Shown here in pieces: positions 1-7,222 of a stretch of 64,000 nt of DNA. The position numbers and the translations under genes were made by a program. Every line of letters starts with the position of its first letter. Position 1 is the stretch's first letter. The notes under the pieces are model-generated. The model did not search any database. It was not told the origin of the DNA and saw nothing but the letters and a program-made list of their open reading frames with translations. Source of the stretch: an uncultured Bacteroidales bacterium (GTDB taxonomy: Bacteria; Bacteroidota; Bacteroidia; Bacteroidales; UBA11471); assembly GCA_944325415.1 (NCBI GenBank), contig CALUZW010000006.1, forward strand, positions 1 through 64,000, written 5' to 3'.

Positions 1-1250
1 GCTACTCCGACATCACCGCACTGCCTGAAAGCCTGTCAGTGGGTGGAAATATCGACCTGAGCGGAACACGCATCACCGCTCTGCCCGAAAGCCTCTCGGT
101 AAAGGGTAATCTCAACCTATTTTGGACACACATCACCACGCTGCCCGAAAATTTATCGGTGGAAGGGGATCTCGACCTACGCAACTCCGACATCACCGCA
201 CTGCCCGAAAATTTGTCGGTGAGAGGAAGTATCGACATGAGTAGCACACACATCACCGCACTGCCCGAGAATTTATCGGTGGAAGGGGATCTCGACCTGA
301 GCTACTCCGACATCACCGCGCTGCCCGAAAATTTGTCGGTGAAGGGTAACCTCAACCTGTGTGGAACACGCATCTCTTCCTTGCCCAATAATTTATCGGT
401 GGAAGGGAATCTCGATCTACAATTATCCGACATCACCACGCTGCCCGAAAGCCTATCAGTGGGTGGAAATATCGACCTGAGCTACTCCGACATCACCGCA
501 CTGCCTGAAAGCCTGTCAGTGGGTGGAAATATCGACCTGAGCGGAACACGCATCACCTCCCTGCCCAATAATTTATCGGTGGAAGGGAATCTCGATCTAC
601 AATTCTCCGACATCACCACGCTGCCCGAAAATTTATCGGTGAAGGGTAAACTCGACCTGTGTGGAACACGCATCTCCTCCTTGCCCAATAATTTATCAGT
701 GGAAGGTGATCTCGACCTATGTAGAACACGCATTTCCTCCTTGCCCGAAAATTTATCCGGGATAAGAAATATCCACCTGTGCGCAACACGCATCACCGCA
801 CTACCTGAGAATTTATCGGTAGAAGGGGATCTCGACCTGAGCCACTCCAACATTACCGTTCTACCCGAAAATTTATCTGTGGGTGGAAGTCTCTACCTGA
901 GTAACACTCACATCGCTACGCTGCCTCAAAAACTATCGGTAGGTGAAAGTCTCGACCTGAGCGGAACACACATCACCGCTCTGCCTGAGAATTTATCTGT
1001 CAAGGGGGATCTCGACCTGAGTGAAACACGCATCTCTTCCTTGCCTGAAAACCTGTCGGTAGGTGAAAGTATCGACCTGAGCAGAACATGCATTACCGCC
1101 CTGCCTGAAAACCTGTCGGTGGAGGGAAACCTCAACCTGAGCGGAACACGCATTACCGCCCTGCCTGAAAACCTGTCGGTGAAGGGGGACCTCGATCTGA
1201 GTGAAACATGCATCACCGCGCTGCCTCAAAAACTATCGGTAGGCGGAAAA
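1..1250 (+). repeat. Tandem 60-bp coding repeat, about 21 units
   Basis: The DNA repeats with an exact 60-bp period and no indels across the whole stretch. Each unit contains a core close to ACATCACCGC-CTGCCCGAAAA-TTATCGGT. Some unit pairs differ by only a few bases; for example, the units beginning near 1 and 481 are nearly identical over more than 60 bp. This is the pattern of recent unit duplication or gene conversion inside the LRR gene, and the copy number could vary between strains. Confidence 0.9.
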
Positions 1251-1286
1251 ATAATTCTTCCCGGGTCATTCTTCTCCAAAGTTTGA
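3..1286 (+). CDS. Leucine-rich repeat protein, 5' end outside window
   Basis: The reading frame is already open at the window edge (first full codon at position 3), so the start and any signal peptide lie upstream. The visible part consists almost wholly of 20-residue repeats of the form ITALPENLSVxGDLDLSxTx, about 21 of them, and ends in a short non-repeat tail (GGKIILPGSFFSKV). The spacing of Leu, Pro and Ile is that of a short bacterial LRR solenoid. Similar LPxxLxVxGxLDLxGT repeats are known from phage-linked and secreted bacterial proteins. Such solenoids normally bind proteins, but no catalytic or targeting domain is visible, so the function is unknown. A GTG at position 39 could be taken for a start, but the repeats run through it. 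Two small ORFs follow on the same strand. Confidence 0.8.
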   Translation, partial: YSDITALPESLSVGGNIDLSGTRITALPESLSVKGNLNLFWTHITTLPENLSVEGDLDLRNSDITALPENLSVRGSIDMSSTHITALPENLSVEGDLDLSYSDITALPENLSVKGNLNLCGTRISSLPNNLSVEGNLDLQLSDITTLPESLSVGGNIDLSYSDITALPESLSVGGNIDLSGTRITSLPNNLSVEGNLDLQFSDITTLPENLSVKGKLDLCGTRISSLPNNLSVEGDLDLCRTRISSLPENLSGIRNIHLCATRITALPENLSVEGDLDLSHSNITVLPENLSVGGSLYLSNTHIATLPQKLSVGESLDLSGTHITALPENLSVKGDLDLSETRISSLPENLSVGESIDLSRTCITALPENLSVEGNLNLSGTRITALPENLSVKGDLDLSETCITALPQKLSVGGKIILPGSFFSKV

Positions 1287-1298
1287 CCTATTACAAAC

Positions 1299-1391
1299 AT
1301 GAACTACGGGATAACCTCTCAACCCCAGAATAATGACATATGGATATATGCCGGTAATGCCAAAGACCGTAAACATGAGGCACCACTCTAA
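1299..1391 (+). CDS. Possible 30-residue peptide
   Basis: An ATG 12 bases after the stop of the LRR gene opens a 30-codon frame (begins MNYGITSQPQ, ends RKHEAPL) that stops 12 bases before the next ORF. The tight spacing on both sides is what supports it. There is no recognisable family and no strong ribosome binding site, as is usual in Bacteroidetes. It could also be a remnant of a longer gene. Confidence 0.25.
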   Translation: MNYGITSQPQNNDIWIYAGNAKDRKHEAPL

Positions 1392-1403
1392 AAACAAATA
1401 CTT

Positions 1404-1637
1404 ATGCCCAAAATGATTAAACGCGGAAAAGAACTTATCCGCATCTCCCCGGTTTCAGCAGGGAAACTCGAATATTCTTTCACGGACGGAAGATCATGGA
1501 CCGTTCGGTTCCAACCAAACTCCAATATCGGAGATTTTCTGGATTTGATCGATAATGGAAAAGAAATTTTAGCCCAAACGACCAAAGGACTGTTTTATTC
1601 GACAACCGAAGGTAGGTCATGGACCAAGCGCAGCTAA
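1404..1637 (+). CDS. Small unknown protein with two Asp-box-like motifs
   Basis: This 77-residue protein has no signal peptide or membrane segment. Two motifs, SFTDGRSW (near residue 25) and STTEGRSW (near residue 67), resemble the Asp-box/BNR turn motif of beta-propellers, although two blades cannot form a propeller. It follows the LRR gene and the 30-codon ORF on the same strand and ends just before a strong terminator, so the three are probably one transcript. The family is not recognised. A role with the LRR protein is inferred from position only. Confidence 0.6.
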   Translation: MPKMIKRGKELIRISPVSAGKLEYSFTDGRSWTVRFQPNSNIGDFLDLIDNGKEILAQTTKGLFYSTTEGRSWTKRS

Positions 1638-1640
1638 AAT

Positions 1641-1677
1641 AAAACAGGCAAGCGCAAGCTTGCCTGTTTTATTTTTT
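1641..1677 (+). terminator. Rho-independent terminator after the LRR cluster
   Basis: A perfect 13-bp stem (AAAACAGGCAAGC at 1641-1653, GCTTGCCTGTTTT at 1658-1670) with a 4-base loop is followed by ATTTTTT. It ends the LRR/small-ORF transcript. Confidence 0.9.
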
Positions 1678-1720
1678 CATTACAGAACCTAAGCGGCTCG
1701 ATATAAAATTATCTTTTCCT

Positions 1721-2007
1721 CTTTGTCTCTGCTCTCGCCTTTCACTATATTTTCAGAATACAGGAGGCGGCTCGGCATAGTCATCGATGAAAACTTTGTT
1801 TTCTCTCTTGCCTCTGCTCTCGCCTTTCACTATATTTTCAGAATACAGGAGGCGGCTCGGCATAGTCATCGATGAAAACTTTGTTTTCTCTCTTGCCTCT
1901 GCTCTCGCCTTTCACTATATTTTCAGAATACAGGAGGCGGCTCGGCATAGTCATCGATGAAAACTTCGTTTTCTCCTTGTCTCTGCTCTCGCCTTTCACT
2001 ATATTTG
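1721..2007 (+). repeat. Array of 85-bp intergenic repeats carrying promoter boxes
   Basis: Four copies of the core GCTCTCGCCTTTCACTATATTT start at 1731, 1816, 1901 and 1985, giving periods of 85, 85 and 84 bp. Between the cores lies CAGAATACAGGAGGCGGCTC followed by GGCATAGTCATCGATGAAAAC. 85 is not a multiple of 3, so the array is non-coding. In each unit a TTTG- or TTG-like box lies 20 bases before TATATTTT/TATATTTG, matching the Bacteroidetes -33/-7 promoter. Only the last, gene-proximal unit has the full TATATTTG. The same family occurs inverted at 13599-13843. Confidence 0.9.
1976..2007 (+). promoter_or_regulatory. Promoter of the WYL regulator, within the last repeat unit
   Basis: A CTTG box at 1976-1979, a 20-base spacer and TATATTTG at 2000-2007 match the Bacteroidetes consensus TTTG-N19-21-TAnnTTTG. 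The ATG lies at 2014, only 6 bases after the -7 box, so the mRNA would be leaderless or nearly so. Confidence 0.75.
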
Positions 2008-2013
2008 TACATT

Positions 2014-2925
2014 ATGGCAAAAAATCTATTTACCAGATACATCTGGCTCATCAATACCATTTATCGGGCAGGCAAAATTTCGCTCGAAGAAATCAATGAA
2101 AAATGGTTACTCTCCGACATGAGCGAGGGAGAGACCATACCCATACGCACATTCCATAATCACAGAAAAGCCATCGAAGATATTTTCGATATCAACATCG
2201 AATGTGAGAGACGCAACGGATACTGTTATTACATCGAAAATGTTGAAGACATTGAAAAAAATGATATAAAAAAATGGTTACTGAATACTTTCGCCGTAAA
2301 TAATATCATTAATGAAAATCATCTCCTCAAAAAAAGAATTCTATTGGAGAACATACCTTCGGGCGAAAAATACCTTATTCCCATGATCGAAGCCATGCGC
2401 TGCAATAGAGTGGTAACCATTTCGTATCAAAGTTTCTGGAAAAAATCGACCAAAACGTTCGACATAGAACCATACTGTCTAAAAATATTCCGTCAACGCT
2501 GGTATGTATTGGCACGCAGCTGCCGGCAAAACGATTTATTGGTTTTTTCGCTGGATCGCATTTCTTCTATCCATATAACCGAACAGACTTTTTCTTTGCC
2601 GGACGACTTCGATGCCCAGGAATTTTTCTCTTCCTGTTTCGGCATTATCGTGGAGCCGGACAAAAAGATAGAGACGGTACGCCTCATCGTTTATGGCAAC
2701 CAATATAAATACATACGTTCGTTGCCCCTGCATCACAGCCAGAAAGAGATAAAGACCGACAAAGAGATGGATTTCAAGATTTTTGAATACCAACTGCGAC
2801 CCTCTTTCGACTTTGTCAAGGAAATACTCTCCTACGGCGATGAGATAGAGGTGGAGTCACCTTCGTGGCTGCGCGACGTGGTAGCCAACATAACCCGCAA
2901 TGCCGGTATGTTATACCGGGAATAA
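2014..2925 (+). CDS. WYL-domain transcriptional regulator
   Basis: This 303-residue protein has an N-terminal helix-turn-helix region (residues 1-75, including an RTFHNHRKAIED segment) and a WYL domain at about residues 130-210 (CNRVVTISYQSF, then an RWYVLARS strand). WYL domains bind small ligands or nucleic acid and usually control defence, phage or stress genes. An upstream in-frame ATG at 1957 would add 19 residues encoded by the 85-bp repeat and would start before the promoter box, so 2014 is preferred. No restriction or CRISPR genes are adjacent, so the target is unknown. Neighbouring genes are not in an operon with it. Confidence 0.85.
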   Translation: MAKNLFTRYIWLINTIYRAGKISLEEINEKWLLSDMSEGETIPIRTFHNHRKAIEDIFDINIECERRNGYCYYIENVEDIEKNDIKKWLLNTFAVNNIINENHLLKKRILLENIPSGEKYLIPMIEAMRCNRVVTISYQSFWKKSTKTFDIEPYCLKIFRQRWYVLARSCRQNDLLVFSLDRISSIHITEQTFSLPDDFDAQEFFSSCFGIIVEPDKKIETVRLIVYGNQYKYIRSLPLHHSQKEIKTDKEMDFKIFEYQLRPSFDFVKEILSYGDEIEVESPSWLRDVVANITRNAGMLYRE

Positions 2926-2991
2926 AACAACATTTTCAAGGAAACCTCGTTATCTGAGAAATTGAATTAGTTTAACAAAAGTATTCTGCCC

Positions 2992-3411
2992 ATGCGCACG
3001 TTTAAATCGGGAATCGACGGCACGGCGTTTTATTCGCTGCTGGCGGTGGCGACGGCTGCCATGCTCTACTGCCTGTGGGTGGGGTATGTGGTGGCATGGG
3101 TGGTGTGCATGCTGGGAGCAGTGTTTCTCATTGCCCGCATCACCGGTACCGAATACCGTTTTCTCGACGACGGCACGCTTGTCGTGCGTTCGGGCTATCT
3201 GGCCACCTGCCGTGTACCGGTAACGGCTATCACCGGCGTGGCCGTCACCGTGCGGCGCTGCCCGTTTGCGGCTGCCTATGCCCTCTCCCGCCGCGGTGTC
3301 GTGCTGAGGCTGAGAGGGGCGAAACGGCCGCTCTTCGTCTCGCCCAAAGAGCTCGACGCTTTTGTAAGGGAACTGTCGCGCCGCAACCCCGCTATCGAGA
3401 TTTCCGACTAA
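2992..3411 (+). CDS. PH-domain (bPH) membrane protein
   Basis: This 139-residue protein has two N-terminal membrane helices (residues 13-50) followed by a small cytoplasmic beta domain: EYRFLDDGTLVVRSGYL, then VPVTAITGVAVT, ending in VSPKELDAFVRELSRRNP. The layout is that of the bacterial PH-like (DUF1200-type) family in Bacteroidetes. Its role is not established. It is convergent with the CNNM/CBS gene and shares a hairpin terminator with it. Expression probably starts in the 66-base gap after the WYL gene, though no clear -7 box is seen there. Confidence 0.7.
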   Translation: MRTFKSGIDGTAFYSLLAVATAAMLYCLWVGYVVAWVVCMLGAVFLIARITGTEYRFLDDGTLVVRSGYLATCRVPVTAITGVAVTVRRCPFAAAYALSRRGVVLRLRGAKRPLFVSPKELDAFVRELSRRNPAIEISD

Positions 3412-3425
3412 AAAATAAAAAGAAA

Positions 3426-3456
3426 GAGAGGCTCTGCCGCCGTGGCAGAGCCTCTC
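3426..3456. terminator. Bidirectional terminator between convergent genes
   Basis: A perfect 13-bp GC-rich stem, GAGAGGCTCTGCC (3426-3438) and GGCAGAGCCTCTC (3444-3456), lies between the stop codons of the PH-domain gene and the CNNM gene. A-rich sequence on its left gives a U-tract for the minus strand. Confidence 0.85.
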
Positions 3457-3479
3457 TCCAGTTTGTCGTACCGACGACA

Positions 3480-4523
3480 CTACATCTCCTTGTAGCGTTG
3501 CAGGCGGGCGTTCCAGCGGTCGCGGGCCAACTGCTGCATATCGACGACGGTATCGGTCTCGTCTATGATTTCGAGGCCGAAGATGGTCTCTACCACATCT
3601 TCCATGGTGATGATGCCGCGGAAGCAGCCGTACTCGTCGACAATGAGGGCTATCTGCTCCTTGTGTTCGAGAAGTTTTTCCCACACGGTCGATACCGACT
3701 TGTTTTCGGAGAAATAGGGTATGGGCCGGCGTATGTCTTTGAGTTTCATGTCGAACTTGTCTTCGGTGAGGTTTTCGAGCACCGTGCGCCGCAGCACATA
3801 GCCGGTGATGTAGTCTTTGCTGTCGCCATAGACGGGTATGCGCGAATAGAAACGGTAGGACTTCTCGTTGTAGAAGTCGCGCAGGGTCATCTCTTCCGAG
3901 GCCACGGCCGTCACCACGCGGGGGGTCATCACCTCTTTTACCTTCACGTTGTTGAGTCGGATAAGGTTCTGTATCACCTTGTTTTCCTTCGACTCGAAGA
4001 CTCCCTCTTCTTCGCCCACCGTGAGCATGGCCGATACCTCTTCACGGCTTACCGACACCTCTTTCTCCTTGGGAGAGAATACGCGGGTTATCAACTCCGA
4101 AAGCAGCACGAGCGGATAGCAGATGTAGACAAACACCCGTATCACCTGTGCCGAGAAGAGGGCCAGCCTGCGCCAGTACGAGGCGCCGATGGTCTTGGGT
4201 ATAATCTCGGAAAGCACGAGAATGAGTATGGTGAGTATGGCCGAGATGATACCGAAATAGGCCTCACCGAAAATCTTCACCGCCTCGGCTCCCACACCGG
4301 CCGCACCGATGGTGTGGGCAATGGTGTTGAGCGAAAGTATGGCCGAGATGGGCTTGTCGATGTTCTGTTTGTATTTTTTCAGCAGTCGGGCCGACGCTCC
4401 GCCTCCCTCCTGCTCTTTCATCGTGATAAACGACATCGGCGTCGAGAGCAACACGGCTTCGAGTACCGAACAAGTAAATGATACACCTAATGCCACGAAT
4501 AGGTATAAGAGCATTAATCCCAT
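3480..4523 (-). CDS. CNNM/CBS-domain (HlyC/CorC-like) membrane protein
   Basis: This 347-residue protein has an N-terminal DUF21/CNNM transmembrane domain (residues 1 to about 180, four hydrophobic segments, with EIIPKTIGASYWRR) and a pair of CBS domains (about 200-325, MTPRVVTAV and VDEYGCFRGIITMEDVVE). Relatives move Mg or Co ions or sense adenine nucleotides through the CBS pair. It stops soon after the second CBS domain, so the C-terminal CorC_HlyC domain of longer relatives such as GldE is missing. The start at 4523 places the first membrane helix at the N-terminus. Confidence 0.88.
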   Translation of the reverse strand: MGLMLLYLFVALGVSFTCSVLEAVLLSTPMSFITMKEQEGGGASARLLKKYKQNIDKPISAILSLNTIAHTIGAAGVGAEAVKIFGEAYFGIISAILTILILVLSEIIPKTIGASYWRRLALFSAQVIRVFVYICYPLVLLSELITRVFSPKEKEVSVSREEVSAMLTVGEEEGVFESKENKVIQNLIRLNNVKVKEVMTPRVVTAVASEEMTLRDFYNEKSYRFYSRIPVYGDSKDYITGYVLRRTVLENLTEDKFDMKLKDIRRPIPYFSENKSVSTVWEKLLEHKEQIALIVDEYGCFRGIITMEDVVETIFGLEIIDETDTVVDMQQLARDRWNARLQRYKEM

Positions 4524-4749
4524 AATATTTTTTTACGAAAAACTGATTTGATTTTTTTGAATACGTTATTTTTCTGTCTCACCCTACACTCTATGGAAAA
4601 CGGTGCGACTAAATGCGCATGAAAAAGAAAACGGCGCGGCTGAATGTGGTCGTGCAGACATTGGCGACACCCGGAGATGTCAACGATTGAGTAAGGATAA
4701 TATGTGTATGATAAGGCTCGAAAGCGGTATTGTGTTTTTTGATGTTTCG

Positions 4750-4757
4750 CAAATATA
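4750..4757 (-). promoter_or_regulatory. -7 box TATATTTG upstream of the CNNM gene
   Basis: CAAATATA on the plus strand reads TATATTTG on the minus strand, a full match to TAnnTTTG. No good -33 box is seen at 19-21 bases, and the distance to the gene is long. Confidence 0.4.
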
Positions 4758-4903
4758 CAGGATTATTTTAAAACAACGATTTTTTTGCAACTATTTTTCG
4801 GAAAAACAGTTACGGCTGTCGATTTTCGGCCGACGATGCACGGCGGTTTGCTGCCGGTGGTGCAAGCCGTCGGGGCAAACAGGAGGCGATGGGGGGACAG
4901 CGT

Positions 4904-4964
4904 AAAAAAGCAGACTTTCCGAGGCGCCTGCCCTTGCGAGCAGTGTACGTCTTGAAAAGTCTGC
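4904..4964 (-). terminator. Terminator after the cytochrome c peroxidase gene
   Basis: GCAGACTTT (4910-4918) pairs with AAAGTCTGC (4956-4964). On the minus strand the stem is followed by TTTTTT. The 37-base loop is unusually long. Confidence 0.55.
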
Positions 4965-5006
4965 ATACTTCACCGCCCGAAAAGAGCGGCAGGAGAGAAA
5001 AAACGT

Positions 5007-6401
5007 TTACTTCATGTTGTCGTTGACAAGGGTTTCGCCCTTGTACTCACCCGTGAGGGCGCGCAGGAAAGCAGAAATGGTGGCGATGTTCTCATCGGAC
5101 AGTTCCTTGCCTACCTGATATTTGGCCATCATGCCCACAGCCTCTTCGAGGGTCTCGACACTACCGTCGTGGTAATAGGGATAGGTGAGAGCCACGTTGC
5201 GCAGGCCGGGGGTGCGGAAGCGGAAACGGTCGCGTTCGATACCGGTCTGAGCCCAACGGCCGTTGTCGCCATCGGTCAGGCCCGAGCGCTCTTGAAGCTC
5301 GCGGTCTTTGAAGTAGTCGGCCCGCTGACCCATCAGTTCATAGCTCAATCCGCCCATGTTCACACCGGCGTGGCAGGTGGCGCAGTTGTACTCCTTGAAG
5401 AGTTCAAAGCCTTTGACTTGCTCGGCGGTGAGAGCCTCCTTGTCGCCTTTGAGATAACGGTCGAAAGGCGAGTTGGGGGTAACGAGCGTGCGCTCATACT
5501 GGGCAATGGCATCGGTAATGGTGGCCTGGCTCAACCCTTCGGGATAGACGGCATTGAAGGCCTTTGCGAAAGCCTTGTCTTCGGCCAGACGGGCTACGAT
5601 TTCATCGAACGAGGCGCAACCCATCTCTACGGGATTCAAGGGAGGTCCGGCAGCCTGGTCGGCCAGCGTGGCGGCCCGTCCGTCCCAGAACTGTACGAAG
5701 TTGAACACGGCATTGAACACCGTGGGGGCATTCACGCCACCGAGCTGTCCGCCGATGCCTTCGGAATATTTCAGGTTGTCGACACCGCCGGTATTGATAC
5801 CGTGGCAGGTGGCACAGGAAACGGTACCGTCGGCCGAGAGGCGGGTGTCGTGGTAGAGAAGTTCACCGAGAGCAGCCTTGGCGGGGTCATACTCCACCGA
5901 GTCGGGTACCGGTCTGATGGTCTCGTTGGCAAACTCGGCAGCGGCCAGCGTATTGGGATAGAACTTTGCGCGGTGGTCGCTTATCCAGGCCAGCACCATG
6001 TCTGTCTTCGGACGGGTGAGCGACGAGCCCCAGTGTATCACGGCATATTTGGCCAGCGGCATCGTACCGTCCATTACGGCCTTCTCCACCTTGGCCAGGT
6101 CTACTTCGTTTATGGCTTCGCCGTTTTTGATGGCCTCCATCATGGGTATGATATCGAAGGCTTTGTATCCGTTGAGAATATCTTCGGTAATGACTTTACG
6201 GGCAATGGGCCAGTTGGAGAAGAAGGGAAGCGCGGGGTCGGCCGTGTGGCACTCGGCACAACCGCCATCTTCAAAGATTTTCACGATTCGTTCATCGGCC
6301 GGCATCGACTCGGGAGGTGCCGTGTTGACAGCCCGGTAAACAATCGCTCCTATTGCGACGATTCCTATCGCAACAAGAATGGTTTTCGAACTTGTTTTCA
6401 T
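5007..6401 (-). CDS. Tri-heme cytochrome c peroxidase (MauG/CcpA family)
   Basis: This 464-residue enzyme reduces hydrogen peroxide to water using electrons from c-type cytochromes or quinol, in the periplasm. An N-terminal membrane anchor or signal (residues 8-24) is followed by three CxxCH heme sites: C48-H52, C196-H200 and C340-H344. The last two belong to the classical di-heme peroxidase core (QFWDGRAATLADQA; final heme domain with TPGLRNVALTYPYYHDG). The first sits in an added N-terminal heme domain common in Bacteroidetes homologues. Upstream on the same strand lie ccsA and the ResB-like gene, the machinery that attaches heme c, with a 44-base gap. This strongly suggests one transcript. 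Electron donors are not visible nearby. Confidence 0.93.
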   Translation of the reverse strand: MKTSSKTILVAIGIVAIGAIVYRAVNTAPPESMPADERIVKIFEDGGCAECHTADPALPFFSNWPIARKVITEDILNGYKAFDIIPMMEAIKNGEAINEVDLAKVEKAVMDGTMPLAKYAVIHWGSSLTRPKTDMVLAWISDHRAKFYPNTLAAAEFANETIRPVPDSVEYDPAKAALGELLYHDTRLSADGTVSCATCHGINTGGVDNLKYSEGIGGQLGGVNAPTVFNAVFNFVQFWDGRAATLADQAAGPPLNPVEMGCASFDEIVARLAEDKAFAKAFNAVYPEGLSQATITDAIAQYERTLVTPNSPFDRYLKGDKEALTAEQVKGFELFKEYNCATCHAGVNMGGLSYELMGQRADYFKDRELQERSGLTDGDNGRWAQTGIERDRFRFRTPGLRNVALTYPYYHDGSVETLEEAVGMMAKYQVGKELSDENIATISAFLRALTGEYKGETLVNDNMK

Positions 6402-6445
6402 TTTTCTGTACGTTTAGTTTTTGGTTTATACTGAAATTTAGTCTC

Positions 6446-7222
6446 TTACATATTATAGAGATGCAGGCTTTCGCCCGACGAAGGTAAGTATTTATACCCA
6501 TACCAGCACATTTGCAGCAGGAGAAAGCTCACCACCACCACGACATAGAGCCAGCGGCTCTCCGATACCCGGGTGAGGCGCAGGTGTATGTAGGCCAGAT
6601 ACCCGGCTGCCGTAACGGCAGCCCACGTCTCCTTGGGATCCCAGCCCCAGAAATCGCCCCAGGCCTCCTTGGCCCACAAGGCGCCCGAGAGCATGCCGAG
6701 AAAGAGCAGCCCGGTGGCAATGTACACCAGATTGTCTATCGACTCCAAATAGCCATACCTGCCCTGCACAAGACCGGCCACAGCCAGCAGAAAGGCACAG
6801 GCCAGCAGACCGTAGGCAAACATGTAGACGGCCACATGCGGTATGAAGTAGACACTCTGCAATGCTGGTGCGAGCGTGGCATCGTGTATCTCGGGCTTCA
6901 CCACGTTGATGATGCAGAACACGCCCGACAGTACGGTGGTGAACAACAACAGCCACCGGTAATTCCACCGCCGGTAGACGAAGAGCCCCGCCATCATTAC
7001 AAAGAGCGAATACCAGAGGCGTGTCTCGCCCATGGTGCGCATGGGAGGCCGTCCGAGCGAGAGCCAGAACCCGCCGATGAAAAAGGCCAGCACTCCCACA
7101 CCGGCCAGCGACAGGAGCAGGGCCGTCGGCGACCGCCGGGGGTTGCGCAGGGCACATACGGCTCCCGCAAGCGACAAGAGCACCGAGAGGGCGGCGATGT
7201 ATGGAAAATGTTCCCAGTTCAT
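6446..7222 (-). CDS. ccsA: Cytochrome c biogenesis protein CcsA/ResC
   Basis: This 258-residue polytopic membrane protein has the tryptophan-rich WWD signature WGDFWGWDPKETW at residues 188-200, flanked by conserved histidines (H129 and H113). With ResB/Ccs1 it exports heme and ligates it to CxxCH apocytochromes in the System II pathway. It overlaps the ResB-like gene by four bases (ATGA), so the two are translationally coupled, and the tri-heme peroxidase follows. It ends in LHLYNM with no extra domain. Confidence 0.93.
   Translation of the reverse strand: MNWEHFPYIAALSVLLSLAGAVCALRNPRRSPTALLLSLAGVGVLAFFIGGFWLSLGRPPMRTMGETRLWYSLFVMMAGLFVYRRWNYRWLLLFTTVLSGVFCIINVVKPEIHDATLAPALQSVYFIPHVAVYMFAYGLLACAFLLAVAGLVQGRYGYLESIDNLVYIATGLLFLGMLSGALWAKEAWGDFWGWDPKETWAAVTAAGYLAYIHLRLTRVSESRWLYVVVVVSFLLLQMCWYGYKYLPSSGESLHLYNM

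Larger units (their letters stand above)
4524..5006. other. Intergenic region, no gene seen
   Basis: These 483 bases separate two minus-strand genes. Open frames inside it have no recognisable protein content. It holds a -7 box and a long-loop terminator, annotated separately. If that -7 box serves the CNNM gene, the leader would be about 220 bases, with no obvious conserved structure. Confidence 0.6.

Noticed and set aside
1-1250. CRISPR or satellite reading of the 60-bp periodicity
   Set aside because: The period is a multiple of three, the frame stays open and the translation is a regular LRR, so it is coding.
1721-2007. CRISPR array reading of the 85-bp repeats
   Set aside because: The whole 85 bp repeats with no unique spacers, there is no short palindromic repeat, and no cas genes are near.
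1872-2099. 75-codon ORF running through the 85-bp repeats
   Set aside because: The repeat period is not a multiple of three, so the frame changes between units. The peptide is only translated repeat and overlaps the WYL gene start.
4603-4905. Plus-strand ORF in the gap between the CNNM and peroxidase genes
   Set aside because: No family, no promoter box at the start, odd composition (Cys/Arg-rich end), and it runs into the terminator hairpin of the opposite strand.
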